Source of the DNA: Coriobacteriales bacterium
GTDB taxonomy: Bacteria > Actinomycetota > Coriobacteriia > Coriobacteriales > JAEZZM01
Assembly: GCA_029983705.1 (NCBI GenBank)
Contig: JASBYZ010000084.1
Coordinates: 1 to 6,654 of the forward strand
Length of the DNA: 6,654 nucleotides
Direction: 5' to 3'
Positions 1 through 6,621 of the stretch are shown here, piece after piece; the first letter of the stretch is position 1; each line of letters starts with the position of its first letter. The notes under the pieces are model-generated. The model ran no database searches. It was not told the DNA's origin and saw nothing but the letters and a program-made list of their open reading frames with translations. A program made the translations under genes and the position numbers.

Positions 1-306
1 CACTTTGGAGATAACTTTGCCTCCTCAGGACACCTCTATTTGTTAAGCCTTAAAGGCATCTCTCGCGAGCAGCGTGATGATTTTATTATCTCTATGGCAA
101 AACGTGGAGTGGCAACAAATGTTCACTACAAGCCGCTTCCCCTAATGAGCGCATATAAGGCCCTCGGCTTTAGGATTGAAGACTTTCCAAATGCCCTAAA
201 GCGTTTTGAAAGTGAAGTTACTCTACCTCTCTACAGCACACTTAGTGATGAACAGGTACAATACATAGTTGACTGTGTTCAACAATGTTATGAGGAAATA
301 TATTAA
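1..306 (+). CDS. DegT/DnrJ/EryC1/StrS-family aminotransferase, C-terminal end (partial)
   Basis: The reading frame is open from base 1, so the gene starts upstream and only its last 101 residues are seen. The Met-like codon at 40 is an internal Leu (TTG), not a start. Visible family marks are SSGHLY near the beginning, VHYKPLPLMSAYKALGF in the middle, then FPNA and VTLPLYSTLSDEQVQYIV, which is the standard C-terminal tail of the PLP-dependent sugar aminotransferases. The PLP-binding lysine lies outside the window. These enzymes transfer an amino group from glutamate to a nucleotide-linked keto-sugar in the cytoplasm. The stop overlaps the next start (TAATG), so the two genes are translationally coupled. 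Pairing with a PglC-like transferase suggests a PglE-like role making a UDP-4-amino sugar. That substrate is inferred from context, while the family call is secure. Confidence 0.9.
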   Translation, partial: HFGDNFASSGHLYLLSLKGISREQRDDFIISMAKRGVATNVHYKPLPLMSAYKALGFRIEDFPNALKRFESEVTLPLYSTLSDEQVQYIVDCVQQCYEEIY

Positions 307-926
307 TGAATTTTTACGTATCGGTAGTTAAGCGAATAGCTGATTTGGTAGTGGCAATCGTTTTGCTACCGATATTTGTGCTCATCTTAATAGGAGTTTC
401 AATAGCAATTAAGCTTGACGATAAGGGCCCGGTTTTTTATAACGCATATCGCATGGGCAAAGACTTTGTTCCCTTTAAGATGTACAAGTTTAGATCGATG
501 AAGGTAAACGCCCCTGATATTAGAACAGAAGACGGCTCTACCTTTAACTCTGCTAATGATCCTCGCTTAACTCGGGTGGGTAAATTTATTAGAAAAACCT
601 CCCTTGATGAGACCCCTCAAATTATCAACATTATCTTGGGCAACATGTCAATCATAGGGCCAAGGCCAGATGATTTAGAAGAAGCTAAACACTACGAGGG
701 AAACGAGTCTAGAAAGCTTGAGGTTCTTCCAGGTATAACCGGTTATGCCCAGGCTTTTTATAGAAACTCAATCCCTTGGAAAGAGCGCATTAAGTACGAT
801 ATTTTCTACGTTGACAATGTCTCTTTAGCGCTTGACTTCAAAATATTTATAAAAACAATCATTACGGTATTTAAGCAAGATGGAGTCTTTGTATCAGAAG
901 ACCATGCTGACTACCCGGGTAAATAA
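306..926 (+). CDS. PglC-like monotopic phosphoglycosyl transferase (bacterial sugar transferase family)
   Basis: This 206-residue protein should transfer a sugar-1-phosphate from a UDP-sugar to undecaprenyl phosphate at the inner face of the membrane, the first step of a glycan repeat. Residues 8-36 form one hydrophobic segment with Pro22 in its middle, as in the re-entrant helix of PglC. Further marks are KFRSM (61-65), DPRLTRVGKFIRKTSLDE (85-102) with the catalytic Asp101-Glu102 pair, GPRP (118-121), LPGITGYAQ (141-149) and YDIFYV (164-169). Its length matches the minimal PglC/WecP-type catalytic domain and lacks the large N-terminal part of WbaP/WcaJ proteins. The start ATG overlaps the previous stop, and GAGGAA at 292-297 is a plausible ribosome site 8 bases upstream. 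The family is certain. The sugar is not: an N-acetylated amino- or diamino-sugar is suggested by the adjacent aminotransferase. Confidence 0.93.
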   Translation: MNFYVSVVKRIADLVVAIVLLPIFVLILIGVSIAIKLDDKGPVFYNAYRMGKDFVPFKMYKFRSMKVNAPDIRTEDGSTFNSANDPRLTRVGKFIRKTSLDETPQIINIILGNMSIIGPRPDDLEEAKHYEGNESRKLEVLPGITGYAQAFYRNSIPWKERIKYDIFYVDNVSLALDFKIFIKTIITVFKQDGVFVSEDHADYPGK

Positions 927-930
927 CTTT

Positions 931-935
931 GGGAG
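931..935 (+). promoter_or_regulatory. Ribosome binding site that decides the start of the LicC-LicA fusion gene
   Basis: GGGAG lies directly against an ATG at 936 (no spacer) and six bases before the in-frame ATG at 942. A spacer of six is workable and zero is not, so 942 is the better start and the protein begins MLTEKQ. Confidence 0.65.
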
Positions 936-941
936 ATGACT

Positions 942-2741
942 ATGCTCACAGAAAAACAGTTTGATCTTTTACTCTGTTTAAAAAAGCACAAGAAAAAGGA
1001 TTTCACTCAAAGGGAACTTGCTGCGCAGACTGGAATGTCTTTAGGTTCAGTTAACTCAGAGCTTAAGGCCTTATTTGAGAAAGGCTACGTTTCAGATAAG
1101 GATTCTTATACCGTAACTAAAAAGGGAAGTACCCAACTTAAACCCTACAAAGTTGATAACGCAATTATTATTGCTGCGGGCTTCTCGTCACGCTTTGTGC
1201 CACTTTCATATGAGCTTCCAAAGGGAAGACTTGAGGTAAGGGGCGAGGTCTTAATTGAGCGCCAAATAAAGCAGCTTCTTGAGGCGGGCATTAAAGATAT
1301 TATTATTGTGCTTGGTTACTTAAAAGAAGAGTTTTACTACCTTGAAGATATGTTTAAGGAGGTCACGCTCCTCTTTAACCCAGATTATGCTTCCTACAAT
1401 AATATTTCGACCCTTCTTGAGGCACGTAAGTATATTAAGAATTCTCTTATCTGTTCATCGGATAACTATTTTGTAGATAACCCCTTTGAGCAGTATGTGT
1501 ATAAGCCTTACTACTCATGCGTCTACCAAAGCGGACCAACTGATGAATACGTGGTAACAACTGGTGCACATAACAGAATTGAAGCAGTTGAGGTTGGCGG
1601 TAGAGATTCCTACATTATGCTTGGTGAGGTTTTTTGGGATAAAAACTTTAGCGATAAGTTCTTTAAGATTGTTGATGAAGAGTGGCACCTCGACGAGACG
1701 CGCCAAAAGCTCTGGGAAGATCTCTACATTGACTATATAGATGAGCTGGATCTGTACATGAAAGAGGCAGATAGGGAATCGGTTTGGGAGTTTGACTCAA
1801 TTGATGATGTGAGAGACTTTGATCCTCACTTTGTTATCAATGCAGACTCAAAGGTGTTTCATAACATCTGTAAAACGCTCTCCTGTGAACCTGATGATAT
1901 CAAGGGCTTTTTGCCTATCAAGAAAGGTCTTACCAATAACTCCTTTTCTTTTTATGTGCATGGCCAAAGGTATGTGTATAGACACCCTGGCATTGGCTCA
2001 GACCTTCTAATTGATAGAAAACGTGAAAAGCAGGCCAATAAACAAGCGTTTGCCTTAGGGATAGACCCTTCATTTTCTGCAATGTCTAAGAAAAAGGGCT
2101 GGAAGATCTCTCGCTTTGAAGAAGACTTTAGAGAGCTTGACTACAAGAGTTTTGATGACCTAGACCTTCTTTTTGAGACGGTCTTTACCTACCAGTCAAA
2201 TCCTCCAAAAAAGCTTAGACGCATGAGCTATATGGAAGAGGGAGACCACCTTCTTAAAATTTTGCGCAAGCGCGGGCGTATGGAGCATGAAAACTTACAA
2301 AAGCTTGAAAAGCGTGCCAAAAAGCTCTACAAAAAAATGCAGGCAGATGACTATGAAGAGGTAATGTGTCACCATGACCTCTATGCTCCAAATATCTTTA
2401 TATCAAATGAGGATAATACGCTCACCCTTATTGACTGGGAATACGCTGGACTTGATGATCCTTCAAGTGATTTTGGCTCACTTATTACCAATGGTGAGTA
2501 CAGCCTTGAAGAAGCGCAAGAAATCTTAAAGCGCTACTACAAGATTACTCCAGAAGAGAGGCCTCGTGACTTTGCTCACTACATATCTGCTGTAGGTATT
2601 AACGCCTACTTCTGGTTTATTTGGGCGGTCTATAAAGAGATGATTGGAAACCCAATGGGTGAACTCCAATATTACTACTACACTATGGCAAAGCAATATA
2701 TTGCACTGGGTCGCTCGCTCTACAAAAACTTAAAAGAATAA
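942..2741 (+). CDS. Winged-helix / LicC cytidylyltransferase / LicA choline kinase fusion protein
   Basis: This 599-residue protein (from ATG 942) has three parts. Residues about 5-66 form a MarR-like winged helix, with recognition region QRELAAQTGMSLGSVNSELK. Residues about 73-298 are a nucleotidyltransferase resembling pneumococcal LicC: AIIIAAGFSSRFVPL (74-88), Lys94, VLGYLKEEF, YASYNN, SSDNYF (172-177, likely metal-binding Asp174), VFWD and a closing ELDLYM...EFDSIDD segment. Residues about 302-599 are a LicA-type kinase: GLTNNSF, YVYRHPG, the Brenner-type loop HHDLYAPN (477-484) and LIDWEYAG (496-503), with Asp478 and Asp498 as expected catalytic and metal residues. Together they would phosphorylate choline with ATP and activate it with CTP to CDP-choline in the cytoplasm. 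LicD downstream is the expected user. The winged helix could let the enzyme regulate its own operon or only be structural; which is unknown. No key residue appears lost. Confidence 0.9.
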   Translation: MLTEKQFDLLLCLKKHKKKDFTQRELAAQTGMSLGSVNSELKALFEKGYVSDKDSYTVTKKGSTQLKPYKVDNAIIIAAGFSSRFVPLSYELPKGRLEVRGEVLIERQIKQLLEAGIKDIIIVLGYLKEEFYYLEDMFKEVTLLFNPDYASYNNISTLLEARKYIKNSLICSSDNYFVDNPFEQYVYKPYYSCVYQSGPTDEYVVTTGAHNRIEAVEVGGRDSYIMLGEVFWDKNFSDKFFKIVDEEWHLDETRQKLWEDLYIDYIDELDLYMKEADRESVWEFDSIDDVRDFDPHFVINADSKVFHNICKTLSCEPDDIKGFLPIKKGLTNNSFSFYVHGQRYVYRHPGIGSDLLIDRKREKQANKQAFALGIDPSFSAMSKKKGWKISRFEEDFRELDYKSFDDLDLLFETVFTYQSNPPKKLRRMSYMEEGDHLLKILRKRGRMEHENLQKLEKRAKKLYKKMQADDYEEVMCHHDLYAPNIFISNEDNTLTLIDWEYAGLDDPSSDFGSLITNGEYSLEEAQEILKRYYKITPEERPRDFAHYISAVGINAYFWFIWAVYKEMIGNPMGELQYYYYTMAKQYIALGRSLYKNLKE

Positions 2742-2746
2742 GAGTA

Positions 2747-3601
2747 GTGTCTCTTAAAGAACCAGTCCTTACTCAACAAGAGCTTGAGTGGATTAAAAAC
2801 ACCCTGAGCTCACTGGGCGATAAGGACCCTATCATAGATATAAGCCCGCTCTCCGGCGGGCTTAACAATCAAATCTTTTTGCTTAAGACTCAAAATGACG
2901 CGTATGTGTTTCGCATTCCAAAGAAAAGGCGCATTAAAAATCTTCTTGGCCACAACTACTCCCAAGAGCTTGCAGCAGAAAAAAGAGCGGCTTCTCTTGG
3001 GCTTAATAAAAGCTTTAGAGCACTTGATACTTATAGTGGCTTTAAGCTTTCGCACTATCTAGGCGGCGCGCGCCCACTTACCTGCCTGCAAACAGCAGAT
3101 CTAGAAAGACTAGCCTGCGCTCTTGCTACAATTCATTCTCAAGAAGTCTCAGGCTTTTCAAGCCACTTTGACCCCGTAAAGCTTTTATGGGAGCTCTTAG
3201 AAGTATACGGCCAAAGCTATGACTGGTCTTCGAGCTGTACAAAGGTGCTGGACACATTTGAACAATGCGGCTTTGAGCTCTGTTTTTGTCACAATGATTT
3301 TTATCCGGCAAATATCTTAAAAGATCAAGATGGCAGTATTTCTATCATTGACTGGGAGCTTGCTGGTATATCTTACTCCTACTTTGACCTGGGAAACTTT
3401 TTAGCAAGTAGCAAACTGGAAACAGATAAAAAGAGCTTCTTTGTAAAGAGCTACTATAAGTGGCAAGGCCTCAAAGCTAAAAACTCTTTGAGTTTTTCTG
3501 ATTTTACTCATGTAGTTAATTGTGCTGAGTATTTATCGGCAGCACTTTGGATACTTTGGGCAAAGTCTACAGGAGAACCAGAGGAGCGCTTTAAGCCTTG
3601 A
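2747..3601 (+). CDS. Second LicA-like choline/ethanolamine kinase-family phosphotransferase
   Basis: This 284-residue protein, starting at GTG, has the aminoglycoside phosphotransferase/choline kinase fold. Marks are LSGGLNNQIFLL (35-46, nucleotide loop), YVFRIPKK (53-60), CHNDFYPANIL (181-191, catalytic loop with Asp184 and Asn189) and IIDWELAG (200-207, metal-binding Asp202). It begins five bases after the fusion gene's stop with no strong ribosome site, so translation is probably coupled. It is a divergent paralogue of the kinase half of the upstream protein, for example HNDFYPAN versus HHDLYAPN. Its substrate could be choline, ethanolamine or another small alcohol, and cannot be read from sequence. 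The frame ends in TGA. Eight further sense codons (IDRWREKL) follow before a TAA at 3626-3628, so the protein may have been shortened slightly. All catalytic motifs lie upstream of that point and it should still be active. Confidence 0.85.
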   Translation: MSLKEPVLTQQELEWIKNTLSSLGDKDPIIDISPLSGGLNNQIFLLKTQNDAYVFRIPKKRRIKNLLGHNYSQELAAEKRAASLGLNKSFRALDTYSGFKLSHYLGGARPLTCLQTADLERLACALATIHSQEVSGFSSHFDPVKLLWELLEVYGQSYDWSSSCTKVLDTFEQCGFELCFCHNDFYPANILKDQDGSISIIDWELAGISYSYFDLGNFLASSKLETDKKSFFVKSYYKWQGLKAKNSLSFSDFTHVVNCAEYLSAALWILWAKSTGEPEERFKP

Positions 3602-3642
3602 ATAGATAGATGGAGAGAGAAGCTCTAAGTTTAAGGGACGAC

Positions 3643-3647
3643 AGGGG
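3643..3647 (+). promoter_or_regulatory. Ribosome binding site that decides the glycosyltransferase start
   Basis: AGGGG stands seven bases before ATG 3655. The longer in-frame start at ATG 3610 has no such site, and its extra 15 residues (MEREALSLRDDRGKG) come before the point where the GT2 fold normally begins (VSIACVCLNERENL). Start 3655 is preferred. Confidence 0.7.
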
Positions 3648-3654
3648 TAAAGGC

Positions 3655-4665
3655 ATGCGCGTGAGCATAGCTTGTGTGTGTTTGAATGAGCGAGAAAACT
3701 TAAAAGAGTTGCTTCGTTCAATTGAGCGCCAAGACTATCCGCACAATTTAGTAGAAATCATCCTTATAGACTCTATGAGCAATGATGAGAGCTATGAGTT
3801 AATGTGCGAATTTGCTCACAGCCATAATGATTTTTACAGCATTCAAGTGCACAAAAATCCTCAAGAGTTTTTATCTGCAGGAATTAATGAGGCGATACGG
3901 GTCTTTACGGGCGAGTGTTTGATTAGGCTTGATGCCCACTGTTCTATTCCAACAAACTTTGTCTCAAACAATGTGCAGGTACTAAACGAGACACAAAAGC
4001 TTGTGGTTGGGGGAAGAAGAGCCTCTGTTGCAGCTGGTAAATCTGGGTGGAAGTATACCTTACTTGCTGCCTATGAATCTTTTTCTTCAAGTATTGTGGC
4101 AAGTCTTTCAAAGTATAGTGTAGCTCACGCGGTAGACCACCTCTATCACGTGTGTATTAGGCGAGAAGTGTTTGAGAAGGTGGGCTATTTTGATGAGCGC
4201 CTCAAGCGTGCTGAGGATAAAGAGTTCTTTTATCGCCTGCATACTGCAGGTATAGAGGTGTGGTTTGATCCGCGTATTGTTTCTTATCAAAAGGTAAAGT
4301 CTGATTTTCTAAGCTTGATGGTACAGTGTTTTAATAATGGGCTGTGGATTGGTGTCTTAGAGCGCTTAAATCCACCTGCTGTTAAGTTTTACCACTTGAT
4401 GCCGCTTTGCTTTTTTGGAATATTTTTGTTACTTCTTTTGATTGCCTTTGTTTGGAAAATGTATAAGCCGCTCTACTTTTTTCTGGGAAACTACCTAGCT
4501 TTTGCCAGTGCCTTAAGTATAATTGCAGCTAGTGAGGTTAGATTTAAAAGTTGGCATTTACTGAGCCTTCCATTTTTATTCACCTTAATGCATATATTGT
4601 ATGCAACTGGAAGTTTGTGGGGCATGCTAAAAGCCTTATTTACCAGTAAAATAAAACATAATTAA
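3655..4665 (+). CDS. ExoA-like family 2 glycosyltransferase, membrane anchored
   Basis: This 336-residue inverting glycosyltransferase has a GT-A fold at its N-terminus. Residues 3-10 give the first beta strand, followed by NERENLKELLRSIERQDYP. EIILIDSMSNDES (34-46, nucleotide-binding Asp39) comes next, then NEAIRVFTGECLIRLDAH (78-95), whose Asp93-Ala-His95 stands at the DxD metal site. VDHLYHVCIRREVFEKVGYFDERLKRAEDKEF follows, with the ED pair at 187-188 as the acceptor-side catalytic region. The order VGGRR, VDH, RR, FDERL, ED is typical of ExoA-like proteins, which act in succinoglycan-type synthesis. Hydrophobic segments at about 248-268, 272-292 and 302-324 would anchor it to the membrane with the catalytic part in the cytoplasm. 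It probably adds one sugar to an undecaprenyl-linked oligosaccharide; donor and acceptor are unknown. It follows the second kinase by 53 bases. Confidence 0.9.
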   Translation: MRVSIACVCLNERENLKELLRSIERQDYPHNLVEIILIDSMSNDESYELMCEFAHSHNDFYSIQVHKNPQEFLSAGINEAIRVFTGECLIRLDAHCSIPTNFVSNNVQVLNETQKLVVGGRRASVAAGKSGWKYTLLAAYESFSSSIVASLSKYSVAHAVDHLYHVCIRREVFEKVGYFDERLKRAEDKEFFYRLHTAGIEVWFDPRIVSYQKVKSDFLSLMVQCFNNGLWIGVLERLNPPAVKFYHLMPLCFFGIFLLLLLIAFVWKMYKPLYFFLGNYLAFASALSIIAASEVRFKSWHLLSLPFLFTLMHILYATGSLWGMLKALFTSKIKHN

Positions 4666-4687
4666 GATAAGCTTTTACATTTTAGCT

Positions 4688-4713
4688 TTTCCATTTCAAA
4701 TTTACGTTACAAT
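4688..4713 (+). promoter_or_regulatory. Possible promoter for galE-licD
   Basis: The AT-rich 91-base gap before galE holds TACAAT at 4708-4713, five of six matches to the -10 consensus. The best upstream partner is TTTCCA (4688-4693), four of six to -35 but with a short 14-base spacer. No other gap in the window is this long, which favours a separate transcript start, but the call rests on weak motifs. Confidence 0.25.
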
Positions 4714-4740
4714 AATTTAATAAGCGTTTAGTAAAGCTAG

Positions 4741-4747
4741 GTGGAGG
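4741..4747 (+). promoter_or_regulatory. Strong ribosome binding site of galE
   Basis: GTGGAGG ends nine bases before ATG 4757. It is the clearest Shine-Dalgarno sequence in the window and shows that galE was under selection for good translation before the nonsense codon arose. Confidence 0.7.
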
Positions 4748-4756
4748 ATTTCACAG

Positions 4757-5746
4757 ATGAAAGTACTAGTAGTTGGTGGTGCGGGCTACATTGGTTCTCA
4801 TGCAGTCATGGAACTTATTAAGACTGGACACGATGTTGTTATCTACGATAATCTATCCACCGGCTATGAGATGTTAATTCATCCTGAAGCTCAGTTTTAT
4901 TTAGGAGATATTCTAGATTCAAAGCAGCTTGATAGGGTAATAGAGCACGAGCAAGCTAAGGCTCACATTGATGTAGTAATAAACTTTGCGGCAAAGCTTA
5001 TAGTTCCTGAATCTTTAGAGATGCCACTTGAATATTTTCACAACAATACAGAAGGCGTGCGCACGCTCCTTGCTGCTATGGTAAAGCATGATATTAAGTA
5101 TATTGTCTTTTCATCAACTGCAGCTGTGTACGGCCAGCCTGAAGGCGGCATTTGTAAGGAAGACATGCCACTTGATCCAATTAACCCTTATGGAGCCTCA
5201 AAGCGCGCCTGTGAAGACATTATTAAGTGGGTGTGCAAACGCTACGACATGAGTTACTGCATCTTTAGATACTTTAATGTAGCTGGTGCTGATGAGTCTT
5301 AAAAAATTGGACTCTACCATGACCAGATAACCCACCTAATTCCTGTAATTATGCAGGCAGCACTTGGCATTCGAGATAAATTTTATGTCTTTGGAACTGA
5401 TTACAATACCCCGGATGGCACCTGCATTAGAGACTATGTGCATGTAAGCGATCTAGCTCGTGCCCACGTTATGGGTGCTGAGTATTTGTATGAAAACAAT
5501 AGCTCTCTGCTTGCAAATCTAGGTTCAGGTTCAGGGTATTCAGTAAAAGAAGTTTTGGATACAGCTCAAAAGATCAGCGAAGTTCCTTTTGAGTATGGTC
5601 AAAGGCGCCCCGGTGATCCAGACATGCTTATTGCAGATGCCCAGCGCGCTAAAGAGGTGCTTGGCTGGGAGCCTAAGCTTGGTATGGATAAGATGCTTAC
5701 AAGTGATCTTGCCTTTAGAAAACGCCTCTTACAGGCGGATAAATAA
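4757..5746 (+). pseudogene. galE: UDP-glucose 4-epimerase, interrupted by one in-frame TAA
   Basis: GalE interconverts UDP-glucose and UDP-galactose (some forms also the N-acetyl sugars) with bound NAD in the cytoplasm. The N-terminal part shows the Rossmann motif GGAGYIGSH (7-15), NFAAK (76-80), SSTAAVYG (119-126), the catalytic YGASK (Tyr145, Lys149) and FRYFNVAGADES (170-181). Codon 182 (5300-5302) is TAA. The same frame then continues with KIGLYHDQITHLIP, FGTDYNTPDGTCIRDYVHVSDLA, NLGSGSGYSV and RRPGDPDML to a normal stop at 5744-5746. Without the TAA the product would be 329 residues, the usual GalE length. No frameshift is needed, so one substitution (for example from GAA, CAA or AAA) explains it. 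Products would be 4757-5302 (181 residues, lacking the substrate-binding part) and possibly 5351-5746 from an internal ATG without a ribosome site. A sequencing error is the main alternative. Confidence 0.88.
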
Positions 5747-5750
5747 GGTG
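5745..5750 (+). promoter_or_regulatory. Ribosome binding site for the TTG start of licD
   Basis: AAGGTG overlaps the galE stop codon and lies ten bases before TTG 5761. The frame is open upstream only to 5743 and has no ATG or GTG there, so TTG 5761 is the first usable start. It gives an N-terminus (KELELRAVQLAELELLKEL) typical of LicD proteins. Confidence 0.5.
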
Positions 5751-5760
5751 TGAACCTGCT

Positions 5761-6621
5761 TTGAAAGAACTTGAACTAAGAGCAGTTCAGCTTGCTGAAC
5801 TAGAGCTTCTCAAAGAGTTAAACCGCGTGTGCGAAGAGCTGGATATCCAGTATTTCTTATCCTATGGAACGGCGCTTGGAGCACTGCGTCACAAGGGCTT
5901 TATTCCTTGGGATGACAATGTAGATGTTGGTATGCTCAGGGAAGAATTTGATAAGTTTATTGAGGCTGCTCCTAAGCTCTTGGGCGATAAGTACTTTTTA
6001 CAAAGCTATCTAAGTGAGCCAAATACCCCATTCTTTTTTGCAAAACTTAGACTTAATGATTCCTTATATCTAGAAGAGTATTCTCAAGATATAGATATGC
6101 ACCACGGCATTTGGATAGATATATATTCGTATTGCAATATCCCAGACGATAAAAAAGCGCGTAGAGCATTTATCTCAAAGGCTCATGATTTGTTACAGAT
6201 GTTTATAGTCTCTGCTCCAAGCACAGATGTTCACAGAAAGAAAAGTGCCAAAAAACGTTTAAAGTTTTTGAAAAATAAGGTCTACTACGGCATAACTGCT
6301 AAAAACGAACGAGACCAGATTTTTGAGAAACTTACTGAGCACGCAAGAAAGTATCAAGATCAGTACACTGACTTTGTAATGTGCGAGTTTTATAGAGATT
6401 CTATTGTTCCGCGTGAATTCATATCAATTACTCAACGTACAAAATTTGAGCATAAGAAGTTTCCAGTCTCTGCCTATGCTGATGAATACCTTACTCATAC
6501 CTATGGTGATTGGGAAAAAATCCCACCTGAAGAAGACCGTTTTGGTCACACTCCTCTCAAGTTAGATATTCCAAAAAAATACATTAAAGCTGCAAAAAAT
6601 GCACTGCTATTTAAAAAGTAG
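5761..6621 (+). CDS. licD: LicD-family phosphocholine transferase with an altered catalytic motif
   Basis: LicD enzymes transfer phosphocholine from CDP-choline to a sugar of a lipopolysaccharide, teichoic acid or other glycan. This 286-residue protein starts at TTG. The N-terminal helix LAELELLKELNRVCEELDIQYFL (11-33) is followed by SYGTALGALRHKGFIPW (34-50), the nucleotidyltransferase signature. Further marks are HHGIWIDIY (114-122) and the C-terminal YLTHTYGDWEKIPPEEDR with a following His (243-263). The family normally reads IPWDDDID; here residues 51-55 are Asp-Asp-Asn-Val-Asp. Asn53 (AAT, 5917-5919) replaces the first Asp of the DxD pair expected to hold the metal. It is a single G-to-A change from GAT, so activity may be reduced or lost, although Asp51, Asp52 and Asp55 remain. 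The gene follows galE by 14 bases and depends on transcription through it unless it has its own promoter. Family assignment is secure; ChoP specificity is supported by the upstream LicC/LicA protein. Confidence 0.92.
   Translation: MKELELRAVQLAELELLKELNRVCEELDIQYFLSYGTALGALRHKGFIPWDDNVDVGMLREEFDKFIEAAPKLLGDKYFLQSYLSEPNTPFFFAKLRLNDSLYLEEYSQDIDMHHGIWIDIYSYCNIPDDKKARRAFISKAHDLLQMFIVSAPSTDVHRKKSAKKRLKFLKNKVYYGITAKNERDQIFEKLTEHARKYQDQYTDFVMCEFYRDSIVPREFISITQRTKFEHKKFPVSAYADEYLTHTYGDWEKIPPEEDRFGHTPLKLDIPKKYIKAAKNALLFKK

Noticed and set aside
1515..1706. Open frames on the minus strand inside the fusion gene and the later genes (also 2810-3055, 3126-3311, 3533-3721, 4108-4290).
   Set aside because: They are short, match no family I recognise, and lie opposite well-supported coding sequence.
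3602..3621. Short ATAG and GA repeats between the second kinase and the glycosyltransferase, considered as a phase-variation tract like the CAAT repeats of Haemophilus licA.
   Set aside because: Only two to four repeat units are present and they lie outside the chosen coding start, which is too short for a contingency locus.
4669..4690. Inverted repeat AAGCT...AGCTT followed by TTT after the glycosyltransferase gene, considered as a Rho-independent terminator.
   Set aside because: The stem is five mostly A-T pairs with a ten-base loop and a short T-run, too weak to call a terminator.
5351..5746. The second half of galE read as an independent gene.
   Set aside because: The ATG at 5351 is an internal Met of the GalE frame, has no ribosome site, and the product lacks the NAD-binding domain. 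It is the remnant of the interrupted gene.
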